Below are positions 23,118 through 31,246 of a stretch of DNA of 34,452 nt, in pieces (within the stretch, counting starts at the first letter, position 1; every line of letters starts with the position of its first letter). The DNA is taken from NCBI RefSeq assembly GCF_030757795.1, contig NZ_JAUQWH010000094.1, forward strand, positions 1-34,452, given 5' to 3'. The notes beneath the pieces are model-generated. The model had not been told where the DNA came from and ran no database searches. It saw nothing but the letters and a program-made list of their open reading frames with translations. The translations under genes and the position numbers were made by a program. Origin of the DNA: Actinoplanes oryzae (GTDB lineage: Bacteria > Actinomycetota > Actinomycetes > Mycobacteriales > Micromonosporaceae).

Positions 23118-24389
23118 TCAGCGGGCGCCGCGCACGAAGCGGACCAGGAGGGATCCGGCGACCGCCACGACGGCGCCGGCGAGGAAGAGGGCGCTGTAGT
23201 TGTTGCCGGGGCCGGCGCCGATCGCGAGCACCGGGGCGGCCAGGATGGGCACGAGCGACTGCGGCAGGGCGTTGGCGATGTTCATGACGCCCATGTCCTT
23301 GGCCGCGTCGTCCGGGTCGGGCAGCACGTCGGTGGCCAGCGCCAGGTCGACCGCCAGGTAGAGGCCCTCGCCGAGGCCGAAGAGCGTCACCGCGGCCAGG
23401 AACAGCGCGAAGCTGTGCGAGAAGGCGACGCCCGCCAGTGCGACGGCGATGACGATGCCGGCGCCGAGGACGAAGGGGCGGCGCCGGCCCGTACGGTCGG
23501 ACAGCCAGCCGCCGGCCGTGGAGCCCAGCAGCATGCCCGCCGTGGTGAGCACGGTCGCGATCAGCACCGCGGTCGCGACGTTGTCGGTGGTGTAGCCGAA
23601 GCGGTCGATGAGCAGGTACGTCTGGTAGGTCGTGACGCTGGCGATGCCCATCCACACCAGGAAGCGGCTCACCACGTTCCACGCGAAGTCGGGGTGCTTG
23701 CGCGGGTTGACGTAGAAGGTCCGCAGGAAGTCGCGGAAGGTGTAGCGGCCGAAGGCGCCGGGCTGCGCGGGGCGGTCCTTGAGGATCGCCACGAGCAGCA
23801 CGATCGTGGCGATCCCGATCAGCGCCGGCACCATGAACATCCAGAAGGTGTGGCCCGACAGCACCGCGGCCAGGGCCGTGCCGAGCAGGATCGCGATCGA
23901 GGTCATCAGGCCGAGCAAGCCGCTGACCCGGCCGCGCTGCTGCGGCGGGATCTGGTCGGGCAGCAGGGCCGTGATGGTGGACAGCGTGGCGTTGACGCCC
24001 AGCTGCGCGAGGGCCCAGCCCGCGGTCAGGGTCGCGATGCTGCCGCCGGTCGCGACCAGCAGCAGGCCCGCGCTGCCGACCACGATGCCGCCGATCAGCC
24101 ACGGGCGGCGCCGGCCGAATCGGGAGGTGGTGCGGTCGGACAGGGCGCCGAAGAGGGGGTTGCCGATCATCGCCAGGATCGCGCCGACCGACAGCACCGT
24201 GCTCAGCGCGGTGGTCTTCGCGTCGCCCGCGATCTCGGCGACCCGGATCGACATGGTGACGACGACGGGGGTCAGGATCGCGACGTACGCGCCCAGCATC
24301 GCCAGCGCCATCGCCACGATCAGCCGCACCGGGGCGTCCGGCCGCCGCTGCTCGGTCGTTGTCACCGTCAAGGAATCCATCGTCGTCAT
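23118..24389 (-). CDS. MFS transporter, probably for oligosaccharide or glycoside
   Basis: A 423-residue membrane protein with about twelve hydrophobic helices. The MFS cytoplasmic-loop motif appears as GALSDRTTSRFGRRRPWLIG after helix 2 and as GWLSDRTGRRRPFVLG in the second half. The pattern with SRFGRRRPW and the preceding NPLFGALSDR recalls the sugar-proton (SLC45/GPH-like) transporters, and the adjacent GH3 gene supports a glycoside substrate. The ATG at 24389 is used; an ATG three codons later is possible. It is the first gene of the operon, divergent from the double-ROK regulator, and has a recognisable promoter containing the candidate ROK site. Confidence 0.87.
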   Translation of the reverse strand: MTTMDSLTVTTTEQRRPDAPVRLIVAMALAMLGAYVAILTPVVVTMSIRVAEIAGDAKTTALSTVLSVGAILAMIGNPLFGALSDRTTSRFGRRRPWLIGGIVVGSAGLLLVATGGSIATLTAGWALAQLGVNATLSTITALLPDQIPPQQRGRVSGLLGLMTSIAILLGTALAAVLSGHTFWMFMVPALIGIATIVLLVAILKDRPAQPGAFGRYTFRDFLRTFYVNPRKHPDFAWNVVSRFLVWMGIASVTTYQTYLLIDRFGYTTDNVATAVLIATVLTTAGMLLGSTAGGWLSDRTGRRRPFVLGAGIVIAVALAGVAFSHSFALFLAAVTLFGLGEGLYLAVDLALATDVLPDPDDAAKDMGVMNIANALPQSLVPILAAPVLAIGAGPGNNYSALFLAGAVVAVAGSLLVRFVRGAR

Positions 24390-24443
24390 GACGCACCTCG
24401 CGTACCGGGGAACGGGCCGCCGCCGATGGCGGTCTCGTCTCCG

Positions 24444-24473
24444 AAGTTATCGATCGGATTACCGCTAAACCAA
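24444..24473 (-). promoter_or_regulatory. Predicted MFS-GH3 promoter with candidate ROK site
   Basis: On the minus strand TTGGTT (24473-24468) and TAACTT (24449-24444) are 18 bases apart. TTAGCGGTA (24468-24460) lies in the spacer, and a near copy, TTAGCGGCA, occurs in the opposite orientation upstream of the ROK gene. Confidence 0.5.
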
Positions 24474-24565
24474 GGGGTCGTGACGGCCGTATTTCCTGTG
24501 TATTACCCATGCCTGGGCTATCACCGGGCCGTTTGCCCGTCGTTTGTCCGACCGGCCCGGCGAAG

Positions 24566-24600
24566 TTAGCGGCAGTTACGACAAAACCGGGGCGTACAGT
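24566..24600 (+). promoter_or_regulatory. ROK gene upstream site and -10 box
   Basis: TTAGCGGCA (24566-24574) lies 20 bases before the -10 box TACAGT (24595-24600), which ends six bases before the ATG at 24607 and predicts a leaderless message. The sequence CGAAGTTA (24561-24568) overlaps this site and also occurs at 24442-24449 in the MFS promoter. Autoregulation is inferred. Confidence 0.5.
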
Positions 24601-24606
24601 GCCCCT

Positions 24607-26934
24607 ATGACCATCGGCCGGCGGGTGCATGTCGTGAGCCGGGACTTCCTGCTCGCCCAGGTGCGGGAGGCCGGCGCGGTGAGCCGGGCGGAGCTCGTGC
24701 GGCGTACCGGCATGGCCAGGGTGACCGTCAACGGCCTGGTCGCCGAGCTGCTCGCCGCGGGCCTGCTGACCGAGACCGGCGAGCCGGTGGCCGGTGGCCC
24801 GGGCCGGCCCGCCCGGCTGCTCACGCTCGGACCCGCCGCCGGCTGCGTCGTCGGGGCCGTCGTCGGCAGCGCGGGCGTGCGCGCCGCCGTCGCCGACCTC
24901 ACCGGCGCGATCCTCGTCGAGCGCGACCTCGCCCTGGACACTACCGACGTGACCGCCTCCCTCGACGCCGTTGCCGGGCTGATCCGCGAGTGCGTCGCCG
25001 CGGCGGGCACCGAGCGCGGCCGGATCTGGTCGGTCGTCGCGGGCTTCTCGGCCCCCGTCGGTGCGGGCACCGGCGCGCTCGTGGCCAGCAGCGTCCTGCC
25101 CGGGTGGGGCGGCGTCGTGCCGGGCGCCGAGCTGGAGCGCCGCCTCGGCCTGCGGGTGACCGTGCGCAACGACGCCGACCTGAGCCTGGCCGGCGAGGTC
25201 GCCCACGGCGCCGCCCGCGGCCACCGCACCGTCTGCTACCTGCGCATCTCCACCGGCATCGGGTGCGGGCTGCTGCTCGACGGCCACGTGCACCACGGCG
25301 CCACCGGGGCGGCCGGGGAGATCGGCCACGTCCAGGTCGACGAGACCGGCACGCTCTGCCGCTGCGGCAACCGCGGCTGCCTGGAGACGATCGCGTCGCC
25401 GCGGGAGATCCTGGCGATGCTGACCGCCACGTACGGCGAGCCGGTCACCGCCGAGCAGGTCACCGAGCTGGCCCGGCACGACGCGACGGCCGAGCGGGTC
25501 CTCGCCGACGCCGGCCGCATGATCGGCCGGGTCGTCGCCGACCTGGCCAACACCATCAACCCGTCGCTGGTCGTGCTGGACGGCCCGCTCATCGAGCCCG
25601 AGGGCACGATCGTCGCCGGGGTGCGCGAGTCCGTGCGGCGCTACGCGCAACCCGAGGTCGCCGACGCCACCCTCGTGCGGGCCAGCGCGCTCGAGGGCCG
25701 GGCAGCCATCCTCGGCGCGGTCTCCGTGGCCGTCAGCGCCACGCCCGCCGCCCGGGGCAGCCGCGCCTTCGGAGCCACGGGCGAGAGCGCCCCGGCGGGG
25801 AGCACCCCGGCGCGCCGGGAGCGGGCCGTGCGGCGCGGGATGATCGTCGACCTGCTGCGCCACCGGGGCACCGTCGGGCGCAGCGACATCGTCCGGCTCA
25901 CCCGCCTGCCGCGCGCCGCCGTCCTCGACCTGCTCGGCGAGCTGGAGCACGACGGCACCGTCGAGCAGGCCGCGCCGGCGCCGGGCGAGCGCCGCGCGGG
26001 CCGTCCCTCGCCGCGCTTCCGGCTGGCCGCGCCGCCCGGGCTGCTGCTCGGGCTCGCGCTGGGCGCCGACAGCACCCGGGCCGTGCTCACCGACGGCAGC
26101 GGCACCGTGCTGCACCAGGCGGGCGACACCGTGCCCGTCGGCATGGCCGGGTCGCTGCACGTGCGGCGCGCGGCGGAGCTCGGCCGTGAGCTGCTGCTCG
26201 CCCACGGCCACGACCCCGCCGGCCTGCGTGCCGCGGGGCTCAGCGTGCCCGCGCCCGTGGACCCGGCCACCGGGCGCTTCGGCAGCCGCGGCGTGCTGCC
26301 CATGTTCGCGGGCTTCGACCCGGGCGGCGAGGTGCGGGACGTGCTGGGCGTGCCGGTGACGGCGGAGAACAACGCCGACCTGGCCGCCCTCGCCGAGACC
26401 CGCCGCGGCGCCGGGCGGGGCGCCCGCGACGTGCTGTACCTGCGCGCCGACCAGTACACCGGCGCCGGCATCATCGCGGGCGGGCGGATGCACCGTGGGG
26501 CGATCGGCTACGCGGGGGAGGTCGGGCACCTCAACGTGCGCGAGGTCGGCCCGTTCTGCGTGTGCGGCAGCCGCGGCTGTCTGTCGGTCTACCTGAACCC
26601 GGCGTACTTCGCGGCCCTGCTCGACCCGCGTGCCGGCAGCACCGAGGCCGACCTGCTCGCCCTGGCCGGCGCCCCCAACCGCCCGGTCCAGCGGGCCATC
26701 GCCGACGCCGGGCGGCTGATCGGGCGCTCGGTCGCCTCGCTGTGCAACGTGCTCAACCCGGCGGTCGTCGTGGTCGGCGGCGCGTTCGCCGAGGCGGGCC
26801 CCTACGTGGTCGACGGGGTCCGCGAGGCCCTGCTGCGCCACTGCTCGCCGAGCGCCACCGCCGGCCTGACCGTCGTGCCCACCGCGCTGGGCGCCGACGC
26901 CGAGCTGCTCGGTGCCGTCGAGATCCTGCTCTGA
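24607..26934 (+). CDS. Double-ROK regulator: two HTH-ROK modules in one chain
   Basis: A 775-residue protein, about twice the length of a normal ROK repressor, in one uninterrupted frame. Module 1: helix-turn-helix at about residues 10-50 (VSRAELVRRTGMARVTVNGL), ROK domain with NDAD at 188-191, EIGH at 238-241 and zinc cysteines Cys251, Cys253, Cys258 in CRCGNRGCLE. Linker: about residues 377-404. Module 2: helix-turn-helix from about 405 (MIVDLLRHRGTVGRSDIVRL), NNAD at 588-591, EVGH at 638-641, Cys651, Cys653, Cys658 in CVCGSRGCLS. Corresponding motifs are exactly 400 residues apart. Neither half has the DxGGT kinase loop. In module 2 the catalytic-type Asp189 is Asn589 and the sugar-contacting Glu260 is Ser660. 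Divergent from MFS-GH3, which it probably controls. Confidence 0.9.
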   Translation: MTIGRRVHVVSRDFLLAQVREAGAVSRAELVRRTGMARVTVNGLVAELLAAGLLTETGEPVAGGPGRPARLLTLGPAAGCVVGAVVGSAGVRAAVADLTGAILVERDLALDTTDVTASLDAVAGLIRECVAAAGTERGRIWSVVAGFSAPVGAGTGALVASSVLPGWGGVVPGAELERRLGLRVTVRNDADLSLAGEVAHGAARGHRTVCYLRISTGIGCGLLLDGHVHHGATGAAGEIGHVQVDETGTLCRCGNRGCLETIASPREILAMLTATYGEPVTAEQVTELARHDATAERVLADAGRMIGRVVADLANTINPSLVVLDGPLIEPEGTIVAGVRESVRRYAQPEVADATLVRASALEGRAAILGAVSVAVSATPAARGSRAFGATGESAPAGSTPARRERAVRRGMIVDLLRHRGTVGRSDIVRLTRLPRAAVLDLLGELEHDGTVEQAAPAPGERRAGRPSPRFRLAAPPGLLLGLALGADSTRAVLTDGSGTVLHQAGDTVPVGMAGSLHVRRAAELGRELLLAHGHDPAGLRAAGLSVPAPVDPATGRFGSRGVLPMFAGFDPGGEVRDVLGVPVTAENNADLAALAETRRGAGRGARDVLYLRADQYTGAGIIAGGRMHRGAIGYAGEVGHLNVREVGPFCVCGSRGCLSVYLNPAYFAALLDPRAGSTEADLLALAGAPNRPVQRAIADAGRLIGRSVASLCNVLNPAVVVVGGAFAEAGPYVVDGVREALLRHCSPSATAGLTVVPTALGADAELLGAVEILL

Positions 26935-26941
26935 TCGGCGC

Positions 26942-26970
26942 TTCAGCTGATCTCCGCCACCCGTTAGATT
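26942..26970 (+). promoter_or_regulatory. Predicted promoter of the Nramp-like gene
   Basis: A weak -35 (TTCAGC, 26942-26947) and a -10 box TAGATT (26965-26970) are 17 bases apart. The -10 box ends seven bases before the GTG at 26978, predicting a leaderless transcript separate from the ROK gene. Confidence 0.45.
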
Positions 26971-26977
26971 GATTTAC

Positions 26978-28390
26978 GTGGATACGGCGGACCGTCTCTT
27001 CCCCACGAAGCATCTGGCCGCCCCCGAGGTGCGCGAGCTGCCCGAGGCGCCGGCGAGCTTCCGGCGGGTCATCGGGCCGGGCGTCGTCGCCGCGGGCGTC
27101 GGCATGGCGAGCGGCGAATTCATCCTCTTCCCCTACATCGCCTCGCAGGTCGGGCTGGTCTTCGTCTGGGCCGCCCTCGTCGGCCTGGCCACCCAGTACT
27201 TCCTCAACATGGAGATCGAGCGCTACACCCTCGCCACGGGCGAGACCGCGCTCACCGGCTTCAGCCGCTACTGGCGGCACTGGGGGCTGGTCTTCGCGAT
27301 CCTGGCCTACTTCGCCAACATCTGGCCGGGCTGGGCGTCGAGCTCGGCGACGCTGATCACCTACCTGGCCGGCGGCTCGGTACGGCCCATCGCCATCGGC
27401 ATCCTGCTGCTGATCGGCGTCGTGCTGACCCTGGCCCCGGTGGTCTACCAGGCGCTCGAGAAGATCGAGATGGTCAAGGTCGCGGCGCTGCTGCTGCTGG
27501 TCGTGGTCGGGGCCGTGGCCGCGATCGGCGCCTCCGCCTGGGCCGACAGCACGCAGATCGTCACCGGGGCCGGGCTGCCCGCCGAGGAGCTCGGCTTCGC
27601 CCTGCTCATGGGGGCCCTCGCCTTCGCGGGCGCCGGCGGCGGTCAGAACCTCTGCCAGAGCAACTGGATCCGCGACAAGGGCTTCGGGATGGGCGCCTAC
27701 GTCCCGCGCATCGTCAGCCCGGTGACCGGCCAGCTCGAGGCCGCGCCGTCGACCGGCTTCGTCTTCGAGCCCACCGCGGGCAACCTCGCCCGCTGGCGGC
27801 GCTGGTGGCGGCTGGCCAACCTGGAGCAGCTGAGCACCTTCGTGCTGATCAGCTTCCTGACCATCGTCTTCACCTCGATGCTGGCCTACGCCACCGTCTT
27901 CGGCCGCGAGGGGCTCAGCAACAACATCTCCTTCCTCAAGGCGGAGGGCGACGCGCTCAACGCCTCGGTCGGCGACTGGTTCGGCACCTTCTTCTGGATC
28001 ATCGGCGCCTTCTCGCTCTTCGCCGCCGCGCTGGGCATCGTGGACTACACCAGCCGGCTCGGCGCCGACGTGCTCAAGACCGCGTACCTGCGGCACGTCC
28101 ACGAGAGCAAGATCTACTTCGCGCTGGTCTGGGGCCTGGTCGGCATCGGCGTCGTCGTCCTGCTCGCCGGGCTCACCCAGCCGCTGGTGCTGCTGGTCAT
28201 CTCGGCGGTCACCGGCGGGCTGATGATGTTCCTCTACTCGGCCCTGCTGCTGCTCGTGAACCGGCGGGTGCTGCCCCGGGAGATCCGGCCCGGCGCCGGC
28301 CGGGTCGCGGCGCTGGTGTGGGCGTTCGTGCTGTTCGGCTTCCTGTCCGTGCTGACCTTCAACGAGCAGGTGCGCAAGCTCTTCGAGTGA
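26978..28390 (+). CDS. Nramp-like transporter without canonical metal motifs
   Basis: A 470-residue polytopic membrane protein with about eleven hydrophobic helices, recognisable as Nramp-like (LeuT-fold) from FRRVIGPGVVAAGVGMASGE and the later VKVAALLLLVVVGAVA segments. In metal-transporting Nramps helix 1 has DPGN and helix 6 has MPH(N); here the corresponding segments read ASGE (residues 44-47) and GGGQN (220-224). It therefore probably belongs to a divergent Nramp-related clade, and divalent metal transport should not be assumed. The GTG at 26978 is chosen from the -10 box spacing; a TTG at 26969 would lie inside the promoter. Ten bases separate it from the dehydrogenase gene, so they form an operon. 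Confidence 0.75.
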   Translation: MDTADRLFPTKHLAAPEVRELPEAPASFRRVIGPGVVAAGVGMASGEFILFPYIASQVGLVFVWAALVGLATQYFLNMEIERYTLATGETALTGFSRYWRHWGLVFAILAYFANIWPGWASSSATLITYLAGGSVRPIAIGILLLIGVVLTLAPVVYQALEKIEMVKVAALLLLVVVGAVAAIGASAWADSTQIVTGAGLPAEELGFALLMGALAFAGAGGGQNLCQSNWIRDKGFGMGAYVPRIVSPVTGQLEAAPSTGFVFEPTAGNLARWRRWWRLANLEQLSTFVLISFLTIVFTSMLAYATVFGREGLSNNISFLKAEGDALNASVGDWFGTFFWIIGAFSLFAAALGIVDYTSRLGADVLKTAYLRHVHESKIYFALVWGLVGIGVVVLLAGLTQPLVLLVISAVTGGLMMFLYSALLLLVNRRVLPREIRPGAGRVAALVWAFVLFGFLSVLTFNEQVRKLFE

Positions 28391-28400
28391 GGGGCCCGGC

Positions 28401-29348
28401 ATGCGGGTGGTGGTGACCGACGCCGACTACGGCGAGCTCGACATCGAGAAGCGGGCGCTCGCCGGCCACCAGCTGGTCGTCGCCCACTGCCGCACGCCGG
28501 CGCAGGTCGTCGACGCGGCGCGCGGGGCCGACGCCGTCCTGGTCCAGTACGCCCCCGTCACCGCCGAGGTGGTCGCCGCGCTGCCCCGGCTGCGGCTGAT
28601 CAGCCGGTACGGCGTCGGCGTCGACGGCATCGACACGGACGCCGCCCGGGCCCGCGGCATCTGGGTGTGCAACGTGCCCGACTACGGCGTCACCGAGGTC
28701 GCCGCGCACGCGGTCGCGCTCCTGCTCGCCCTGCTGCGCAACCTGCCCGGGCACGACCGGCACGTCCACGCCGGCCGCTGGGACCACCGCCTCGGCGGAC
28801 GGCTGCGCCGGCCCGGCGAACTCACCCTCGGCGTGGTCGGGCTGGGCCGCATCGGCCGGACCGCGCTGGCCGGCGCCGCGCCCTGGTTCGGCGCGATCGT
28901 CGGCCACGACCCGTACCTGCCGGCCGACCGCTGGCCCGCCGGCGTCGAACGGCTCGACCTGCCGGAGCTCTTCGCCCGCAGCAACGCGGTGACCCTGCAC
29001 CTGCCCCTCACCGCCGGCACCGAGGGCCTGATCGGCGCCGAGCTGCTGCACCGGATGCCCGCCGGGTCCTACCTGGTCAACACCTCCCGCGGCCGGCTCG
29101 TCGACCTCGACGCCGTGCTGGCCGCCCTGCGGGAGGGCCGGCTCGCCGGGGTGGGACTCGACGTGCTGCCCGCCGAGCCGCCACCGGCCGGCCATCCGCT
29201 GCTCGCCCACCCCCGGGCGCTGCTGACCCCGCACGTCGCCTGGTACTCCGATCAGGCCGAGCGCGACCTGCGGAGCAAGGCCGCAGGCAACGTGGCCAGC
29301 TGGGCCGCGACCGGCCGCCCCGACTACGTCGTCGTGCCCGGCCGCTGA
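28401..29348 (+). CDS. D-2-hydroxyacid dehydrogenase (CtBP-like)
   Basis: A 315-residue NAD-dependent dehydrogenase that should interconvert a 2-keto acid and a D-2-hydroxy acid. The cofactor loop is GVVGLGRIGR. The catalytic triad is Arg230 (NTSRGRLVD), Glu259 (DVLPAEPP) and His278 (LTPHVAWYS). SRYGVGVDGIDTDAARARGI is the conserved hinge region, close to the CtBP and phosphoglycerate dehydrogenase subgroup; the ACT domain of serine-pathway enzymes is absent. The ATG follows GAGGGG. It is co-transcribed with the Nramp-like gene, which suggests that the transporter supplies or exports a related organic acid, an inference. Confidence 0.87.
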   Translation: MRVVVTDADYGELDIEKRALAGHQLVVAHCRTPAQVVDAARGADAVLVQYAPVTAEVVAALPRLRLISRYGVGVDGIDTDAARARGIWVCNVPDYGVTEVAAHAVALLLALLRNLPGHDRHVHAGRWDHRLGGRLRRPGELTLGVVGLGRIGRTALAGAAPWFGAIVGHDPYLPADRWPAGVERLDLPELFARSNAVTLHLPLTAGTEGLIGAELLHRMPAGSYLVNTSRGRLVDLDAVLAALREGRLAGVGLDVLPAEPPPAGHPLLAHPRALLTPHVAWYSDQAERDLRSKAAGNVASWAATGRPDYVVVPGR

Positions 29349-29572
29349 TCCCCGCGGAGAGCCGTGACGACGACGCTGCGGCAAACACCACTTCCTGGGT
29401 TCGCGACAGCGTTTCGGCGCCGCCGGTGCCGCAGGGGAAGCTCACGAACCTGTCGTCGGGCGCCATCGCCGCCCAGTGCGTACATAGCGGCAAGATTGTC
29501 CGAAGCTCGGCGGCTGTGCCGGCCGTCCGGCGACCATGGGATGACGCGTTCGGACCAGCTTGGGGGGTGTCG

Positions 29573-31165
29573 GTGCCTGACCTCGATGAATCCGCAGCCG
29601 CGATCTTCCCCGCGGCGGGAGTGCGTTCCATCGCCCATCTGGTGCCGAGGGCCGCGGACCGGTGCGGCATCTACGAGCTGCGGTTCGCCAACGGCGATCG
29701 GTACGTGGGCCAGGCCGTCGACGTGGTCACCCGGTTCTCCACTCACCGCCTGAACTACCCGGACATCGTCGAGGTGGCTTTCTGGCGCGTCCCGCGCGCT
29801 GAGCTGAACGCCGTCGAACGCGAAGGAATCCGCCACCGGGAACAGCAGGGAGTGCGGCTGCGCAACGTGGTGCACACCAGCGGACGGCTCGGCGCGAGCG
29901 ACTTCGACATCGTCGTGCCCCCGGCCGAACAAGACGCCTGGCTGGATTCGGCGCCGTCCGACATCATCGATCAGGACATGCGGCCGCAGTATCCGGCTTT
30001 GCGTCGCGACAACCATCCCGGCTTCGCTCGGTTGATCGCCGATCCGCGCTTCGTCCGGGTGCAGTACGCGCTGCGCCGCTACATCGCCTGGACCTTACCG
30101 GCCCCGCAGCGCACTGAGCTGAGCTACTGGGCGCTCAGCGCCCGGCCGGGTACGTCCGGCGGAAAGAGGCTGTGCACGTTGAGCGTGCACAATCTCGAGA
30201 CGCTCTATCTGTATGCCCCGCGCCGCGAGCCCGAGGTCATCGACTTTGCCCTCAACGTCGACCTCGAGACATTGGTGGACCGCTGGGGCAGCTTGGAGAC
30301 GTTTCAGGAGCAGTTGTGGGGCCTCCATGCGGAGGAAGCGCCGTACCGGGCGCGGCCGGGTGTCGCCGGACTCGAAGTTACCAGCCCCCGCGACTTCGTC
30401 CGGCTGCTGAGCATCGACGGGGTCGCGGACGCGGCACGCCGGCTCAACCTCGACCTCATGCGTAAGGGGCCGGCGATCAACTGGAAAGCCCACTCGCTGG
30501 AACTCACCGACCTGCTCCTGGCCCCTGTCGTGGCTGCACGACCCGCGCCGGACGCGGCCGATCCGGAAAGCCTGTTCACCGCCGCCGCCGACCTGGACGA
30601 CCAAGGCCGCTTCGACGAGGCTCACCAGCTCTACCGCCGCGCGTCCGACGGCGGGCATGCCGCTGCCATGTTCCTGCTCGGCTGCCTGGCCGACGAACGA
30701 GGCGATCTTGATGAGGCGGAAGGCTGGTGGCGGCGCGCTGCGGGTGCCGGTCACAGTGACGCCGCAGTCGAACTGGGTCACCTGCTCGGTGACAGCGGCG
30801 ATCGCGCGGGGGCGGAGGCCAGCTTCCGGCACGCGGTCGAGATCGATGGCTCCTGCGGCGCCCTGAACGCTCTCGGCGCGCTGAGCTACGACCGTGGCGA
30901 CCTCGAGGCCGCTCAAGCCTTCTTCGAGCGGGCGATGGCAGCCGGCAACACCGACACCATGGTCAACCTCGGACAGCTGCTGGAGGACCTCGGCGAGGTG
31001 CATGCGGCCGAACAGATGTATCGCCGTGCGGTCGACGCAGGCGACGAGCAGGCACGCGAGCTTCTTGACCGCTGTCGTGCGGGCGGACAGGTATCGCAGC
31101 CCGTGCTCGAAGACAATCACGACCGGCCAACGCGCTCGCGGACGGTTGGAACAGCAGCGGAGTGA
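29573..31165 (+). CDS. GIY-YIG nuclease-domain protein with C-terminal TPR/Sel1 repeats
   Basis: A 530-residue soluble protein. The nuclease motif is complete: GIY at residues 32-34 (CGIYELRFANGDRYVGQ), YVG at 44-46, Arg54 in VVTRFSTHR and the metal-binding Glu82 in NAVEREG. Residues 110-330 match nothing I recognise. From about residue 332 there are roughly five 33-residue helical repeats, for example AAMFLLGCLADERGDLDEAE then ALNALGALSYDRGDLEAAQ. The GTG at 29573 has GGGGGG (29562-29567) five bases upstream; a GTG at 29567 is the alternative. Codon use is slightly less GC-rich than in its neighbours. It stands alone, so repair, defence and regulatory roles are all open. Confidence 0.8.
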   Translation: MPDLDESAAAIFPAAGVRSIAHLVPRAADRCGIYELRFANGDRYVGQAVDVVTRFSTHRLNYPDIVEVAFWRVPRAELNAVEREGIRHREQQGVRLRNVVHTSGRLGASDFDIVVPPAEQDAWLDSAPSDIIDQDMRPQYPALRRDNHPGFARLIADPRFVRVQYALRRYIAWTLPAPQRTELSYWALSARPGTSGGKRLCTLSVHNLETLYLYAPRREPEVIDFALNVDLETLVDRWGSLETFQEQLWGLHAEEAPYRARPGVAGLEVTSPRDFVRLLSIDGVADAARRLNLDLMRKGPAINWKAHSLELTDLLLAPVVAARPAPDAADPESLFTAAADLDDQGRFDEAHQLYRRASDGGHAAAMFLLGCLADERGDLDEAEGWWRRAAGAGHSDAAVELGHLLGDSGDRAGAEASFRHAVEIDGSCGALNALGALSYDRGDLEAAQAFFERAMAAGNTDTMVNLGQLLEDLGEVHAAEQMYRRAVDAGDEQARELLDRCRAGGQVSQPVLEDNHDRPTRSRTVGTAAE

Positions 31166-31246
31166 GTCCCGACGCCTTGGCCTCGGGCACCCACGAACCG
31201 CTCATCGTCATGCTGACGGCGTCGCTGATCAGCTGGCAGGAGGACG

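Noticed and set aside
25740..25850. Possible frameshift or missing stop between two separate ROK genes
   Set aside because: The frame is continuous through a normal Ala/Ser/Arg-rich linker. No start codon with a ribosome binding site marks a second gene, and motif spacing is the same in both modules.
23107..26841. Very long minus-strand open frame continuing upstream of the GH3 gene, opposite the MFS and ROK genes
   Set aside because: The extension is rich in His, Gly, Arg, Ala and Asp without any domain, typical of the antisense frame of GC-rich genes. The GH3 protein has a normal start at 23106, and the other strand and frame carry clear MFS and ROK motifs.
28667..29572. In-frame upstream extension of the GIY-YIG gene
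   Set aside because: It overlaps the hydroxyacid dehydrogenase in another frame and is Arg/Ala/Pro-rich; the GTG at 29573 with GGGGGG upstream gives a sensible N-terminus.
29349..31165. Anti-phage defence island around the GIY-YIG gene
   Set aside because: The nuclease domain is convincing, but the neighbours are metabolic genes and no second defence-type gene, integrase or tRNA is present, so only the single gene is reported.
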